Origin: Parasedimentitalea huanghaiensis
GTDB lineage: Bacteria > Pseudomonadota > Alphaproteobacteria > Rhodobacterales > Rhodobacteraceae
Reading direction: 5' to 3'
Assembly (NCBI RefSeq): GCF_009753675.1
Contig: NZ_WQLV01000010.1
Location: forward strand, 62,001-126,000
DNA: 64,000 bases
Part shown: positions 53,750 to 63,513 of the stretch, one piece after another
Layout of the letters: each line of letters starts with the position of its first letter
Position numbering within the stretch: the stretch's first letter is position 1
The notes under the pieces: generated by a model
The model's input: the letters and a program-made list of their open reading frames with translations, nothing else
Told to the model about the DNA's origin: nothing
The model's database searches: none
Position numbers and translations under genes: made by a program

Positions 53750-55432
53750 TTACTCCTTGCAATTTTGCATGGGCAGGTTCAAGCGGTGCTCTGCCGCACA
53801 TTCGATAGCACCTTCATAACCGGCATCGGCATGGCGGATGACTCCGCTGGCAGGGTCATTCCAAAGCGTCCGGGCGATCATCTCATCGGCATCGTCACTG
53901 CCATCGGCCAACAGAGCAATGCCGGAATGCTGGGAATAGCCCATCCCCATGCCGCCGCCATGGTGGAAAGACACCCAGGTGGCTCCGTTTGCTGAGTTCA
54001 ATAATGCGTTCAGGATAGGCCAGTCTGAAATCGCATCAGAGCCGTCTTTCATACCCTCAGTCTCGCGGTTAGGGCTGGCGACCGAACCACTGTCCATGTG
54101 GTCACGACCAATCACAACCGGCGCACTTAGTTCGCCGGTACGTACCATTTCGTTAAAGGCACGACCCAAGCGATCACGGTCGCCCAGCCCAACCCAACAA
54201 ATCCGTGAAGGCAATCCCTGAAATTTGATGTGCTCACGCGCCTTATCAAGCCAGCGGTGCAGGAACGTATCATCCGGCATCAGCTCACGTACTTTGGCGT
54301 CGGTCTTGTAGATATCCTCCGGATCTCCAGACAGCGCCACCCAACGGAATGGACCTTTGCCCTTACAGAACAATGGCCGCACGTAAGCCTCAACAAAGCC
54401 TGGAAAACCAAATGCATTTGCGGCGCCTGCCTCTTCCGCCATGGCACGCAGGTTATTGCCATACTCCATGACAACCGAGCCCTTGTCCTGAAAATCCAGC
54501 ATCAGTTTTACATGCTCAGCCATGCTCTTCTTGGCTTCGACCGACACCAGCGCGGGATCAGCTACCTGATTGGTCTGCCACTGCGTTAGGGTCCAATTCC
54601 GTGGCAGATAGCCATAAACCGGGTCATGCGCCGAGGTTTGATCGGTCAAAACATCCGGAACAATGCCCTGGATCTGCATCTCTTCTAGAACATCAATGAC
54701 ATTTCCCAAAAGACCAACAGACAGCGGTTCCCCTTTCGCATTTGCGTCAGCGATCATCGTGAGAGCTTCGTCCAACGAAGTGGCCTTTGCGTCGAGATAG
54801 CCCGAGCGGATACGGAAATCGATTTTGCTTGGCTGGCACTCAACCACGATGGCATTGAACCCGGCCATAGTCGCCGCCAGAGGCTGCGCCCCGCCCATAC
54901 CACCAAGACCGCCAGTCACCACCAGACGTCCAGCAGGATCACCATCGAAATGGCGGCGACCAATTTCCGAAAAGGTCTCAAAAGTTCCCTGAACTATGCC
55001 CTGGCTGCCGATGTACAGCCAAGATCCAGCGGTCATCTGGCCATACATGGTCAGGCCCAGCTTATCCAATTCATTGAACTTTTCCCAAGTCGCCCAACGA
55101 GGCACCAAATTTCCGTTAGCGATCAAAACTCTGGGGGCTTTGGAGTGCGTTTTGAGAACGCCAACGGGTTTGCCAGATTGCACCAGCAAGGTCTCATCGG
55201 CTTCCAGTTCTTTGAGTTGACTGACAATTTCGTCAAAGCACTCCCAGTTCCGCGCAGCGCGACCAATGCCGCCATAAACCACCAGATCTTCGGGGCGTTC
55301 CGCCACGTCTGGGTCGAGATTGTTCATCAGCAGCCGCAGTGGTGCTTCGGTCTGCCAGCTTTTTGCGTTCAGCTCGTTGCCGGTTGGCGCGCGAATGACG
55401 CGTGTGTTTTTGGTGTCAGTGTTCATATCCAT
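53750..55432 (-). CDS. hutU: Urocanate hydratase
   Basis: 560 aa from ATG 55432 (a TTG at 55441 or ATG at 55426 are alternatives). Converts urocanate to 4-imidazolone-5-propionate using NAD+ as electrophile. The NAD-binding [45 protein letters not shown] and the active-site cysteine in [11 protein letters not shown] are intact, with [15 protein letters not shown] near the C-terminus. Related thiourocanate hydratases act on ergothioneine breakdown products; the sequence alone does not exclude this. It follows the CoA-transferase gene and precedes DUF1330. Confidence 0.93.
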   Translation of the reverse strand: MDMNTDTKNTRVIRAPTGNELNAKSWQTEAPLRLLMNNLDPDVAERPEDLVVYGGIGRAARNWECFDEIVSQLKELEADETLLVQSGKPVGVLKTHSKAPRVLIANGNLVPRWATWEKFNELDKLGLTMYGQMTAGSWLYIGSQGIVQGTFETFSEIGRRHFDGDPAGRLVVTGGLGGMGGAQPLAATMAGFNAIVVECQPSKIDFRIRSGYLDAKATSLDEALTMIADANAKGEPLSVGLLGNVIDVLEEMQIQGIVPDVLTDQTSAHDPVYGYLPRNWTLTQWQTNQVADPALVSVEAKKSMAEHVKLMLDFQDKGSVVMEYGNNLRAMAEEAGAANAFGFPGFVEAYVRPLFCKGKGPFRWVALSGDPEDIYKTDAKVRELMPDDTFLHRWLDKAREHIKFQGLPSRICWVGLGDRDRLGRAFNEMVRTGELSAPVVIGRDHMDSGSVASPNRETEGMKDGSDAISDWPILNALLNSANGATWVSFHHGGGMGMGYSQHSGIALLADGSDDADEMIARTLWNDPASGVIRHADAGYEGAIECAAEHRLNLPMQNCKE

Positions 55433-55437
55433 GTCCG

Positions 55438-56631
55438 TCAAATAACCTTGTTGGCGCGCAACGCGCCTATTTCAGCGTGATCAAGGTCGAGTAACTCACC
55501 CAAAACCTCATCTGTGTGTTCGCCAAGAGTGGGCACAAAAGCCTCACCCACATGCGCCGCGCCGTTGAACTTCACCGGCTGCGGGACAAGGGAGACCTTG
55601 CCAAATTTCTGGTGTGCGCCTTCTGTCACAAGACCGCGTTCGGCCACGTGATCCGACTGCGTAAGGTCCTGCAATGTCCAAACCGGACCAGCGGGAATTC
55701 CAGCGCTCTGAAGTGTCTCGACCAATGCATCCTGCGTTTGGGTTACCGCCCAATTTGCTATGATTGCACGCAGAGCGTCCTCGTTGGCATTGCGGTTGTC
55801 GTTGGTTTTAAAACGCGCATCATCAGCGAGGTCAGGTTGCTCCATCACCCCGCAAAGTGCGCGGAACGCGCCTTGTGAGAAGCAAACCATAACAATGTCA
55901 CCGTCTTGAGTGGCGAAGCTGTCGACAGGATAAGTAACTGGATGCCGGTTACCGACGGGTTTGGGTGTATCACCTGCGTAAAGTTGGCGCGATAACCCGG
56001 TCAACTGCATCGCCATGATCGAATCCAGCATAGCGACATCCACCGAATGACCCTTACCGCTACGCTCGCGGTCAAACAGCGCTGAAACGATACCAAAGGC
56101 ACCAAACATTCCGGTACAGACATCGGCCATCGACTCGCCCACAGCCGTTGCAGGGCCACCCTTAGGACCGGTCAGGCTCATCAGGCCTCCCATGGCCTGA
56201 ATAACAAGGTCAAATGCGGGCCAGTTTTTGAGCGGACTGTCCTGACCAAAACCTGAGATACTGGCGTAAATGATGGTTGGGTTCAGCGCGCGCACTGCAT
56301 CCTCGCTCAATCCTAAACGTTGCATCACACCAGGTCGAAAATTCTCAACTATGACATCGCACTGCGGAACCAGCGCTTTGACAATATCCCGCCCCTGCTG
56401 TTCCTTCATGTTCACCGTGACGCTTTTTTTACGCCGGTTCAGCATCATGAAATAGGTACTTTCGTCTTCCTGGTATGGACCGAAATGGCGCGCCTCGTCG
56501 CCAAACCCTGGCATTTCTATCTTAATGATTTCGGCCCCTAGATCGGCCAGCATCGAGGTGCAAAACGGCCCCGACATGACCCGGGTCAGGTCCAGCACGC
56601 GTATTCCCTTAAGCAATTCAGAGTTGTTCAT
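55438..56631 (-). CDS. CaiB/BaiF-type class III CoA transferase
   Basis: 397 aa. Family III motifs: [22 protein letters not shown] at the N-terminus, [28 protein letters not shown], and the catalytic aspartate in [17 protein letters not shown]. Such enzymes move CoA between organic acids by a ping-pong mechanism; carnitine-like betaine acids are known acceptors. ATG 56631 has AGGA 6 bases upstream; a GTG at 56649 would overlap the upstream gene. It sits between the MDR oxidoreductase and hutU, which is not part of the classical histidine pathway. Confidence 0.9.
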   Translation of the reverse strand: MNNSELLKGIRVLDLTRVMSGPFCTSMLADLGAEIIKIEMPGFGDEARHFGPYQEDESTYFMMLNRRKKSVTVNMKEQQGRDIVKALVPQCDVIVENFRPGVMQRLGLSEDAVRALNPTIIYASISGFGQDSPLKNWPAFDLVIQAMGGLMSLTGPKGGPATAVGESMADVCTGMFGAFGIVSALFDRERSGKGHSVDVAMLDSIMAMQLTGLSRQLYAGDTPKPVGNRHPVTYPVDSFATQDGDIVMVCFSQGAFRALCGVMEQPDLADDARFKTNDNRNANEDALRAIIANWAVTQTQDALVETLQSAGIPAGPVWTLQDLTQSDHVAERGLVTEGAHQKFGKVSLVPQPVKFNGAAHVGEAFVPTLGEHTDEVLGELLDLDHAEIGALRANKVI

Positions 56632-56638
56632 AGCAATC

Positions 56639-57637
56639 CTATTCTCCACCGCTGACGGTGAGAACGACTTTACCCATTGTTCCGCGGTTCCCGAGATCCT
56701 TCAGGGCTTTGGGCAGGTCAGAGAGAGTATAGTTGTCGCAGACAACCGGATTAATCATGCCGCTATCCAGCAGCTTTCCTAGCCTGTCTGTCATATGCAC
56801 AACCATCTCGGTGTCCTGATCATGGCTCCACAAAACCCCCTGCGCTCGGGCACTTTTCAGCAGCAGGTAATTAGACGGCAGTTTAGCAATTTCACCTGAG
56901 GCAAATCCGACAATCAACAAAGTGCCATAGCGCGCAATGCAGCGCAGACTTTGCAGCGCAACATCGCCACCAACTGGGTCGACAATAATCGTCGCCCCCT
57001 TGTCGCCGGTCAGCTCTTTGACCTGATCTTTCCAATTGGGTTCGCGGTAATCTACCGTATGATCCGCACCGTGTTGCTTCGCCAACGCCCGCTTTTCCGC
57101 GCTGCCCGCGGTGCCAATCACCTGAGCGCCAGCTGCATGGGCGATTTCCACTGCTGCCAGCCCAACGCCTCCTGCTGCCGCATGCACCAAAACCCTATCC
57201 TGCGGCCCGACAGAGACACTATGATGCAGCGCGACCATAGCGGTCATGTAAGCAACTGGCAGAGCAACGGCCTGCGCAAACCCCATATTGTCCGGGATCG
57301 GAATAGCCATGTCCTCTCGGACTTCGACATATTCCGCAAACCCTCCCCAAAATACTTTGCTTGCTATGCGGTCTCCAACCTTCCAGCGGCAGTTTTCACC
57401 GGTTGCAATAACGATACCGGCCACCTCTTGCCCGGGGACAAACGGCCGGGGTGGGCGTACCTGATAGGTGCCGTCAATCATCAACAAATCCGAAAAATTC
57501 AGCGCCGCTGCCTTGACCTGTATGACCACAGTATCAGACTTAGCCTCCGGCACGGGCCGCGTGCAGAATTCCAGGTTTTCAGCGCCAGGAACATCCCCCG
57601 AGATCCAGCAACTCATATCTTTGGATAGTCCACTCAT
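56639..57637 (-). CDS. Zinc-independent MDR oxidoreductase (quinone reductase / enoyl reductase type)
   Basis: 332 aa medium-chain dehydrogenase/reductase. NADPH motif HAAAGGVGLAAVEIAHAAGAQVIGTA in the middle, GTYQVRPPRPFVPGQEVAG at the N-terminal side and no zinc-ligand cysteines, as in QOR/enoyl reductases. It overlaps the IclR regulator stop by 4 bases and precedes the CoA transferase by 7 bases. It could reduce a CoA-activated alpha,beta-unsaturated acid such as an acrylate side chain; annotation as quinone reductase is by homology only. Confidence 0.9.
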   Translation of the reverse strand: MSGLSKDMSCWISGDVPGAENLEFCTRPVPEAKSDTVVIQVKAAALNFSDLLMIDGTYQVRPPRPFVPGQEVAGIVIATGENCRWKVGDRIASKVFWGGFAEYVEVREDMAIPIPDNMGFAQAVALPVAYMTAMVALHHSVSVGPQDRVLVHAAAGGVGLAAVEIAHAAGAQVIGTAGSAEKRALAKQHGADHTVDYREPNWKDQVKELTGDKGATIIVDPVGGDVALQSLRCIARYGTLLIVGFASGEIAKLPSNYLLLKSARAQGVLWSHDQDTEMVVHMTDRLGKLLDSGMINPVVCDNYTLSDLPKALKDLGNRGTMGKVVLTVSGGE

Positions 57638-58422
57638 TCTACTGCCCCAGTGAGCGATTCAGATACACTGCGTGCTTCGCAAAGCACTTGCTGCGCGATC
57701 GTCGTCAATGCCTCGGGGGTTGCGCGATGCACTGGCAGCGCCACCGCAAGGCTACCGATAGCCGTCCCTAAAGGTCCAAAAATTGGAGCCGCGATTCCAA
57801 CGGTACCTTCATAGGTCTCTTCTTTGGACAGCGCGTAGCCGCGTTGACGCGTTTCCTCGATGTCCTGACGCATCTCTTTTTTCGATGTCAGCGTATTGGC
57901 GGTAAATCTCTTCAGCTGATTTTGTAAAAACTCTTCTCTCGCATCCTCACTTAAAAACGCCAGAATCGCTTTGGGTGCAGCGCCAGCGTGCAGAGGAAAA
58001 CTAGAGCCAACCTTTTCAAAAACGCGCAGCCCTTCTTTGCGACTTTCGACCTGATCAATGCAAACTGCGATCATCTTAAGCGGGTCAAAAGCACTGAGAA
58101 CAACTGTCTCATTCACTTTTGCTGATAGCTCTTCCATCGCGGCTTGGCAGTTAGCACGCAAATCGAAACCTGCGTTTGCGCGATTGCCCAGTTCAATGGC
58201 CGAAAGCCCCAGTGAATACCGCCCTGAATAAGAAATCTGAACCAGATATCCACGGCCAGCAAGGAAGCGGACAAGACGATTTACTGTTGATCTATTGAGG
58301 TCCGTCTTTCGGATAATTTCAGCTTGAGACCATGTTGGGCTGCTCGCTTGAAACAGATCGAGAATCTGAAACGCCTTAGCAACCAACGCAACGCCGGCCT
58401 GTGATTCCATCTTGACTTCCAT
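57634..58422 (-). CDS. IclR family transcriptional regulator
   Basis: 262 aa. N-terminal winged helix-turn-helix (about 12-65: SQAEIIRKTDLNRSTVNRLVRFLAGRGYLV) and C-terminal effector domain with FPLHAGAAPKAILAFL and GTVGIAAPIFGPLGTAIGSLAVALP. First gene of the minus operon (IclR-MDR-CoA transferase-hutU-DUF1330), divergent from the ABC-hutH operon, so it likely governs both sides. IclR regulators usually sense aromatic or small organic acids. Confidence 0.92.
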   Translation of the reverse strand: MEVKMESQAGVALVAKAFQILDLFQASSPTWSQAEIIRKTDLNRSTVNRLVRFLAGRGYLVQISYSGRYSLGLSAIELGNRANAGFDLRANCQAAMEELSAKVNETVVLSAFDPLKMIAVCIDQVESRKEGLRVFEKVGSSFPLHAGAAPKAILAFLSEDAREEFLQNQLKRFTANTLTSKKEMRQDIEETRQRGYALSKEETYEGTVGIAAPIFGPLGTAIGSLAVALPVHRATPEALTTIAQQVLCEARSVSESLTGAVE

Positions 58423-58440
58423 TTCGATTGACCCGTTATA

Positions 58441-58455
58441 TGTGCAAGTTGCTCA
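58441..58455. promoter_or_regulatory. Candidate IclR operator in divergent gap
   Basis: TGtGCAA-G-TTGCtCA, a 15-base near-perfect palindrome (one mismatched pair) 18 bases upstream of the IclR ATG, inside the 149-base gap that drives both operons. Confidence 0.5.
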
Positions 58456-58571
58456 CAATATGAAACACCAAAAAACATGGGCACGTCAACCGGCTCTTCG
58501 CCCTGGGACATCAAATCCTGGAAAAAAGAGCTTAGCCGGCACCTCATGCCGGCATCCTAAGGGAGGATCCG

Positions 58572-59549
58572 ATGAACAATTCATTCAAAACCGCGCTGGT
58601 GTCATTCGCGCTTGCAGCAGTTGCGACTACAGCCGTAGCGCAAGACAGCAAGTCAATCGCCATTGCGACCATTGTCGAAGTACCGGCACTGACTGAGACC
58701 CGTGACGGTATTCTCGCCGCACTCGCGGACCGGGGTTATGTCGAAGGTGAAAACCTGAACGTCGACTACCAAAATGCCAACGGAAACATGCCAACCCAAC
58801 AGCAGATTGCTAAGAAATTCGTCGGTGACGCACCGGATGTAATTATTCCGATCACCACGCCAACCTCGCAGGCAATGGCTGCAGCAACCTCTGATATTCC
58901 AATTGTCTTTGCCACAGTGACAGACCCAATCAAAGCAAGCCTGATTACTCAATACGAAAAGCCGGGCGCAAATGTTACAGGTGTATCAGACGCCGCACCG
59001 ATTGCCGCGCAGATGGACATGTTTGAAGAAATCGTTCCAGGCCTTAGCAAGATTGGTTTCATCTACAACCCTGGCCTGGACAACGCCTTGGCGACACTTG
59101 GCTGGATCAAGGAAGAGGGCGAAAAGCGCGGCATCACCGTGGTCGAGTCCCCTGCCCCAACAACCAATGAGGTCATTCTGGCAACCAAAAAGCTAATTGG
59201 CGAAGTTGATGCGATTTATGTGCCGAACGACACCACCATTGTGGCCGCACTCGAAGCTATCGTGAAAATTGGTCAAGACGTTGATATGCCGATCTTCACT
59301 GGTGAAACCGGTGGTGTAGAGCGCGGTGCATTGGCGTCAGTCGGGCTTGATTACGTTGCAGTTGGACGTGTGGCCGGCGACATGGCTGCTGACATTCTGG
59401 AAGGCAAATCAGTCAGCGAGATCGATGCTGTGATTGCTTACAATGTGGTCGACCACTTCAAAGTCGTGGTGAATCTGGGTGCCGCTGAACGCATGGCGGT
59501 GAAAATCCCTGAGTCCGTAATGTCACGCGCGACCCAAGTCATCGAATAA
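58572..59549 (+). CDS. ABC transporter substrate-binding protein (TrpX-like family)
   Basis: 325 aa periplasmic binding protein of the PF04392-type family. Signal peptide MNNSFKTALVSFALAAVATTAVA. The mature sequence has TRDGILAALADRGYVEGENLNVDYQNANGN, PDVIIPITTPTSQAM, GFIYNPGLDN and NDTTIVAALEAIVKIGQ, all typical. Related TrpXYZ-type importers carry tryptophan or other aromatic amino acids, so a histidine- or imidazole-like ligand is plausible next to hutH. GGGAGGA precedes the ATG. An intrinsic terminator follows directly. Confidence 0.9.
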   Translation: MNNSFKTALVSFALAAVATTAVAQDSKSIAIATIVEVPALTETRDGILAALADRGYVEGENLNVDYQNANGNMPTQQQIAKKFVGDAPDVIIPITTPTSQAMAAATSDIPIVFATVTDPIKASLITQYEKPGANVTGVSDAAPIAAQMDMFEEIVPGLSKIGFIYNPGLDNALATLGWIKEEGEKRGITVVESPAPTTNEVILATKKLIGEVDAIYVPNDTTIVAALEAIVKIGQDVDMPIFTGETGGVERGALASVGLDYVAVGRVAGDMAADILEGKSVSEIDAVIAYNVVDHFKVVVNLGAAERMAVKIPESVMSRATQVIE

Positions 59550-59559
59550 TTCCCCAACT

Positions 59560-59585
59560 TGTGCGTCTTCGGGCGCACATTTTTT
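59560..59585 (+). terminator. Intrinsic terminator with TTCG tetraloop after binding-protein gene
   Basis: TGTGCGTC-TTCG-GGCGCACA: 8-bp stem (one G-T wobble) closed by an extra-stable C(TTCG)G loop and followed by six T residues (59580-59585), 11 bases after the stop. It should strongly reduce read-through into the permease and ATPase genes, favouring excess binding protein. Confidence 0.85.
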
Positions 59586-59639
59586 CTGCGCCTGAGAGTT
59601 CTCAGATTCCGCAGGAGGTTCACTCAAAAGGCAATACAC

Positions 59640-60542
59640 ATGTCCCTCTATGAAATTCTGGGAACACTCGAAACCGGGTTCATCTTTGGTATCGTCGCAC
59701 TCGGCGCTTATCTCACTTTTCAAATTCTCGACTTCCCCGATCTGACAGTCGAGGGCAGCTTCCCGTTAGGCGCAGCCGTGGCTGCAACATTGATCGTTGC
59801 GGCGGGATGGAACCCTTGGTTGGCAACACTTGCCGGCGGGGTTGCTGGCTTTGCCGCAGGTTTCGCCACCGCGATGCTAAATGTACGCTTCAAGATCCTG
59901 CACATTTTGGCCGGCATTCTGCTGTCGATCTCACTTTACTCCATCAATCTGCGGATCATGAGCGGACCGAACAAACCTTTGCTCATGGTGGACACTGTAT
60001 TCACCTCGTTCGAAGGGCTCGGATTGCCCGGCTATATCATCAACCCGATTTTCCTTGGCATCATGGTATTGGTGATCAAACTGCTATTGGATGCTTTCCT
60101 TGCCACTGGCTGGGGTATTTCCATGCGTGCAGCTGGTGCCAACCCTGCAATGGCAGAGGCCAATGGCGTAAACGTTGGCAACATGAAGCTTTATGGGGTG
60201 GGAGCAGCTAATGCCCTGACAGCCATCGCAGGTGCACTGTTTGCCCAAATCTTTGGGGCGGCAGATGCTTACATGGGCATTGGCGTCATTATCGTTGGAC
60301 TGGCCTCGGTTATCGTCGGCATGTCGATCCTGCCTTCACGAACAATCTTTCTGGCGACCCTCGCTTGCCTGTTCGGTGCTGTCCTCTACCGCCTGGCAGT
60401 GGCCCTCGCCCTAAACGCTGATTTCCTGGGTTTTCAGGCTTCGGATGTCCAATTGGTGACTGCACTATTGGTAGCCATCGCACTGATCGCACAACAAACC
60501 GGATCATTCAGAACCATCCTTCGGAAAGGAGGCCGGAAATGA
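59640..60542 (+). CDS. ABC transporter permease (BPD_transp_2 class)
   Basis: 300 aa inner-membrane permease with about eight hydrophobic segments. MSLYEILGTLETGFIFGIVALGAYLTFQILDFPDLTVEGSF is typical of the TrpY-like permeases paired with PF04392-type binding proteins; RAAGANPAMAEANGVNV is the conserved cytoplasmic loop. The frame extends upstream into the terminator through a TTG (59559), which is not credible; ATG 59640 is used although its ribosome-binding site is unclear (AGGAGG lies about 23 bases upstream). ATGA overlap with the ATPase. Confidence 0.9.
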   Translation: MSLYEILGTLETGFIFGIVALGAYLTFQILDFPDLTVEGSFPLGAAVAATLIVAAGWNPWLATLAGGVAGFAAGFATAMLNVRFKILHILAGILLSISLYSINLRIMSGPNKPLLMVDTVFTSFEGLGLPGYIINPIFLGIMVLVIKLLLDAFLATGWGISMRAAGANPAMAEANGVNVGNMKLYGVGAANALTAIAGALFAQIFGAADAYMGIGVIIVGLASVIVGMSILPSRTIFLATLACLFGAVLYRLAVALALNADFLGFQASDVQLVTALLVAIALIAQQTGSFRTILRKGGRK

Positions 60543-61333
60543 TCGAACTTTCCGAAGTCCACGTCACCTTCAACAAAGACACTCCATTGGAAACACGCGC
60601 CCTGCGTGGCGTTGACCTCAACGTTCCAAAAGGACAGTTCTTGACCATCATCGGCTCAAACGGAGCGGGTAAATCAACCAGCTTGAATGTAATTGCCGGG
60701 CACACAAAACTAGAGGTTGGACACGTCAAAATCGACGGTCAGGACGTGACCAACTGGCCGGTGTACAAGCGTTCAAAAATGCTGTCGCGCGTTTTTCAGG
60801 ATCCAAAAATGGGCACCTGCGAAGACCTGTCGATCCTGGAAAACTTTGCCCTTGCCCATGGCCGAACAAGACCGCGTGGCTTTCGCTATGCTGTTGGTGC
60901 CTCGATGCGAGACGAAGCAGCTGAGCAACTTAAAGTTTTAGGACTGGGACTTGAGGATCGTCTGAACGACAAGGTTGGACTGCTTTCTGGCGGCCAGCGG
61001 CAGGCGGTATCATTGTTGATGGCGGCAACCGGTGACACCAAGGTGCTGCTGCTGGATGAACATACAGCAGCGCTAGACCCCAAAACGGCTGATTTCGTTT
61101 TGGAATTGACCAAGAAAATTGTGGATGATTTGAAACTTACGGCTGTGATGGTGACGCACTCTATGGCGCAAGCACTGCACACCGGAGAACGGACCGTTAT
61201 GTTCCACCGTGGCAAGATCGTCTTTGATGCAGGCGGTGCCGAACGCGACAACATGGAAGTCGCTGACCTGCTGGAATTGTTCAAACGCGAGCAAGGGGAA
61301 GAGCTTACCGATGATGCTCTTCTCTTGGGCTAA
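60539..61333 (+). CDS. ABC transporter ATPase (LivF/TrpZ-like)
   Basis: 264 aa. Walker A GSNGAGKST at residues 39-47, LLSGGQRQAVSLLMAATGDTKVLLLDEHTAALDP (signature plus Walker B) and VMVTHSMAQAL with the switch histidine. The glutamate after Walker B aspartate is conserved (DEH), so it should hydrolyse ATP. It is co-translated with the permease and followed 23 bases later by hutH. Confidence 0.93.
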   Translation: MIELSEVHVTFNKDTPLETRALRGVDLNVPKGQFLTIIGSNGAGKSTSLNVIAGHTKLEVGHVKIDGQDVTNWPVYKRSKMLSRVFQDPKMGTCEDLSILENFALAHGRTRPRGFRYAVGASMRDEAAEQLKVLGLGLEDRLNDKVGLLSGGQRQAVSLLMAATGDTKVLLLDEHTAALDPKTADFVLELTKKIVDDLKLTAVMVTHSMAQALHTGERTVMFHRGKIVFDAGGAERDNMEVADLLELFKREQGEELTDDALLLG

Positions 61334-61356
61334 CGGAAGCAAATGGAAAATAGAAA

Positions 61357-62892
61357 ATGACCAAGACACAATTTCAGCCTGGAGAAATCTCTCTAGGGGA
61401 CTGGCGCCGTATCTTCGAGAACAAAACCTCAATTGAGTTTGGCCCCAAAACCATCGAGACCGTTAAGGCCTGCCAGGCCGCAGTGATGGAGATCTTGAAC
61501 AAGGGGCGTCCGGTCTATGGCGTCAACACTGGTTTTGGAAAACTGGCCCACGTCAAGATTGAGAGAGACCAAATTGTTGAGCTGCAGCATAGGCTGATCA
61601 TGTCACATTGTGTCGGCACTGGCCCCTTGCTGGACGACGATGTCGTGCGCTTAGTGATATATCTTAAGGCCAATGCCCTGAGCCAGGGCCATTCCGGTAT
61701 CCGCTGGGAGGTCATCAAGATGCTGCTGGACATGGCCGAGAGCGATGTGCTGCCCTGTATCCCTTCCAAGGGATCTGTCGGTGCTTCGGGCGATTTGGCA
61801 CCGTTATCGCATATGGTCGCCGCAATGATGGGCGAAGGTGACATGCGGGTGCGTGGCGAAAAGATGCCCGCGTCCCAAGCACTGGCTATGATTGGTCGTC
61901 AACCGATTGAGCTGGGCCCAAAGGAAGGTGTGGCGCTGATCAACGGCACCCAAGTCTCAACCGCACTGGCTATGAAGGGACTCTTCGCGGCTGAGGATCT
62001 GCTACGCAGTGGCTTGGTGACTGGTGCCCTCAGCGTTGACGCCTGCAAAGGCTCCACCACACCGTTTGATGCCCGTATTCATGCGGTCCGTCGACAAAAT
62101 GGCCAGCAGCAGGTTGCCGGTGTGTACCGGAGATTGCTGGAGGGTAGCCAAGTACGGCACTCCCACATCGATTGCGAAAAGGTGCAAGACCCTTACTGCC
62201 TGCGCTGCCAACCGCAGGTGATGGGCGCTTGCCTCGATCAGTTAGAATTCGCTGCCGGTGTGATCGAAAAAGAGGCCAATTCAATCAGCGATAACCCCTT
62301 GGTGTTCCCTGACACAGGAGAAATTCTGTCAGGTGGGAACTTCCATGCAGAACCCATCGCAATGGCAGCCGACAATATTGCGCTGGCGATTGCCGAGATC
62401 GGATCAATATCAGAACGACGTCAAGCGATGATGGTGGATGCTTCGGTTTCCGGCCTGCCTGCCTTTCTGGCACCTGAGAGCGGACTAAATTCAGGCTTCA
62501 TGATGGTACAGGTCACCTCGGCGGCGCTGGTTTCAGAGAACAAGGCACTGGCGCATCCATCATCGGTTGACAGTATCCCGACCTCGGCCAATCAAGAAGA
62601 CCATGTGTCGATGGCGACCTATGCAGCGCGAAGGCTGGGTGATATGGCCGACAATTGCCGGGCGGTGCTGGCAGTAGAGTGGATGGCGGCAGCTCAAGGG
62701 TTGGAGTTTCACCTGCCGCTGGAAACCTCCCCACCGCTGCAAGCCGCAGTCTCCGCGTTACGAGAACAGGTTCCGTCTTTCAAGCGGGACAGATTCATGG
62801 CCCCTGATCTGGAAAAAGCCATTGAAATGTTGAAAACAAACACTCTAAGCACGATGGTTTCTGAACCTATCGGCGCGAGCCTCAAGAACTAA
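61357..62892 (+). CDS. hutH: Histidine ammonia-lyase (aromatic amino acid lyase family)
   Basis: 511 aa. The MIO prosthetic group forms from Ala143-Ser144-Gly145 in GSVGASGDLAPL. Other active-site residues expected for HutH are present: YGVNTGFGKLA, the histidine in MSHCVGTG, QDPYCLRCQPQ (Tyr and Arg), GNFHAEP and TSANQEDHVSM. It releases ammonia from L-histidine to give urocanate. Ergothionase, which acts on ergothioneine, is a same-size homologue and cannot be excluded. Encoded after an ABC importer, an unusual arrangement; no hutI, hutG or hutF is found nearby. Confidence 0.92.
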   Translation: MTKTQFQPGEISLGDWRRIFENKTSIEFGPKTIETVKACQAAVMEILNKGRPVYGVNTGFGKLAHVKIERDQIVELQHRLIMSHCVGTGPLLDDDVVRLVIYLKANALSQGHSGIRWEVIKMLLDMAESDVLPCIPSKGSVGASGDLAPLSHMVAAMMGEGDMRVRGEKMPASQALAMIGRQPIELGPKEGVALINGTQVSTALAMKGLFAAEDLLRSGLVTGALSVDACKGSTTPFDARIHAVRRQNGQQQVAGVYRRLLEGSQVRHSHIDCEKVQDPYCLRCQPQVMGACLDQLEFAAGVIEKEANSISDNPLVFPDTGEILSGGNFHAEPIAMAADNIALAIAEIGSISERRQAMMVDASVSGLPAFLAPESGLNSGFMMVQVTSAALVSENKALAHPSSVDSIPTSANQEDHVSMATYAARRLGDMADNCRAVLAVEWMAAAQGLEFHLPLETSPPLQAAVSALREQVPSFKRDRFMAPDLEKAIEMLKTNTLSTMVSEPIGASLKN

Positions 62893-62904
62893 GAAAGAAC
62901 AAAA

Positions 62905-63513
62905 ATGCCCTGGATTGATACCGTTGAATACGAAGATGCTGATGGCAAACTGAAGATGTTGTACGACCGGGTCAAAGGCCCGGACAACAATGTCGACAAC
63001 ATCATGATGATGCATTCGTTGCGCCCCCATACGATGGAAGGGCATATGGCAATTTACAAATACGTCTTGCACCACACTGGCAACACCATCCCCAAATGGT
63101 TCCTGGAAACATTGGGGGTTTGGGTCAGCTCGCTGAATGAATGCAACTACTGTGTTGATCATCACTTCTCAGGTTTAAAGCGGCTGCTGAAAGACGATGC
63201 GAAATCGGAAGCTATCCGTCTGGCCATCGAAACGCGCAACATTGCGGCTGCACCGTTGGACGCACAGCAGAAACTGGCGATGGAATACGCCCGTCAGCTG
63301 ACCCGAGATGCAGCGGGCATGACAGAGACCATCGTCGTTCAGCTACGCGAGGCTGGGTTTACCGACGGAGAAATCCTCGAAATCAATCAGGTCTCGGCCT
63401 ATTTTGGCTATGCCAATCGCACGGTGCTGGGGTTGGGCTGCTCGACCAAAGGGGATATTCTTGGTCTATCGCCCAACAAGTCTGAAAACCCGGACGACTG
63501 GAGCCATACCTGA
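62905..63513 (+). CDS. AhpD-like / carboxymuconolactone decarboxylase family peroxidase-related protein
   Basis: 202 aa all-helical protein with the redox motif ECNYCVDHH: Cys80, Cys83 and a histidine, the AhpD-type CxxC active site. Members reduce peroxides through a lipoyl or thiol donor, or have unknown thiol chemistry. Starts 12 bases after hutH and is directly followed by the aminotransferase (ATG 63514, immediately after its stop), so it belongs to the same operon. Its link to histidine-type metabolism is unexplained. Confidence 0.88.
   Translation: MPWIDTVEYEDADGKLKMLYDRVKGPDNNVDNIMMMHSLRPHTMEGHMAIYKYVLHHTGNTIPKWFLETLGVWVSSLNECNYCVDHHFSGLKRLLKDDAKSEAIRLAIETRNIAAAPLDAQQKLAMEYARQLTRDAAGMTETIVVQLREAGFTDGEILEINQVSAYFGYANRTVLGLGCSTKGDILGLSPNKSENPDDWSHT

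Noticed and set aside
61357-62892. Phenylalanine or tyrosine ammonia-lyase
   Set aside because: Length, the QEDH motif and overall sequence follow the histidine-lyase pattern, and hutU is nearby.
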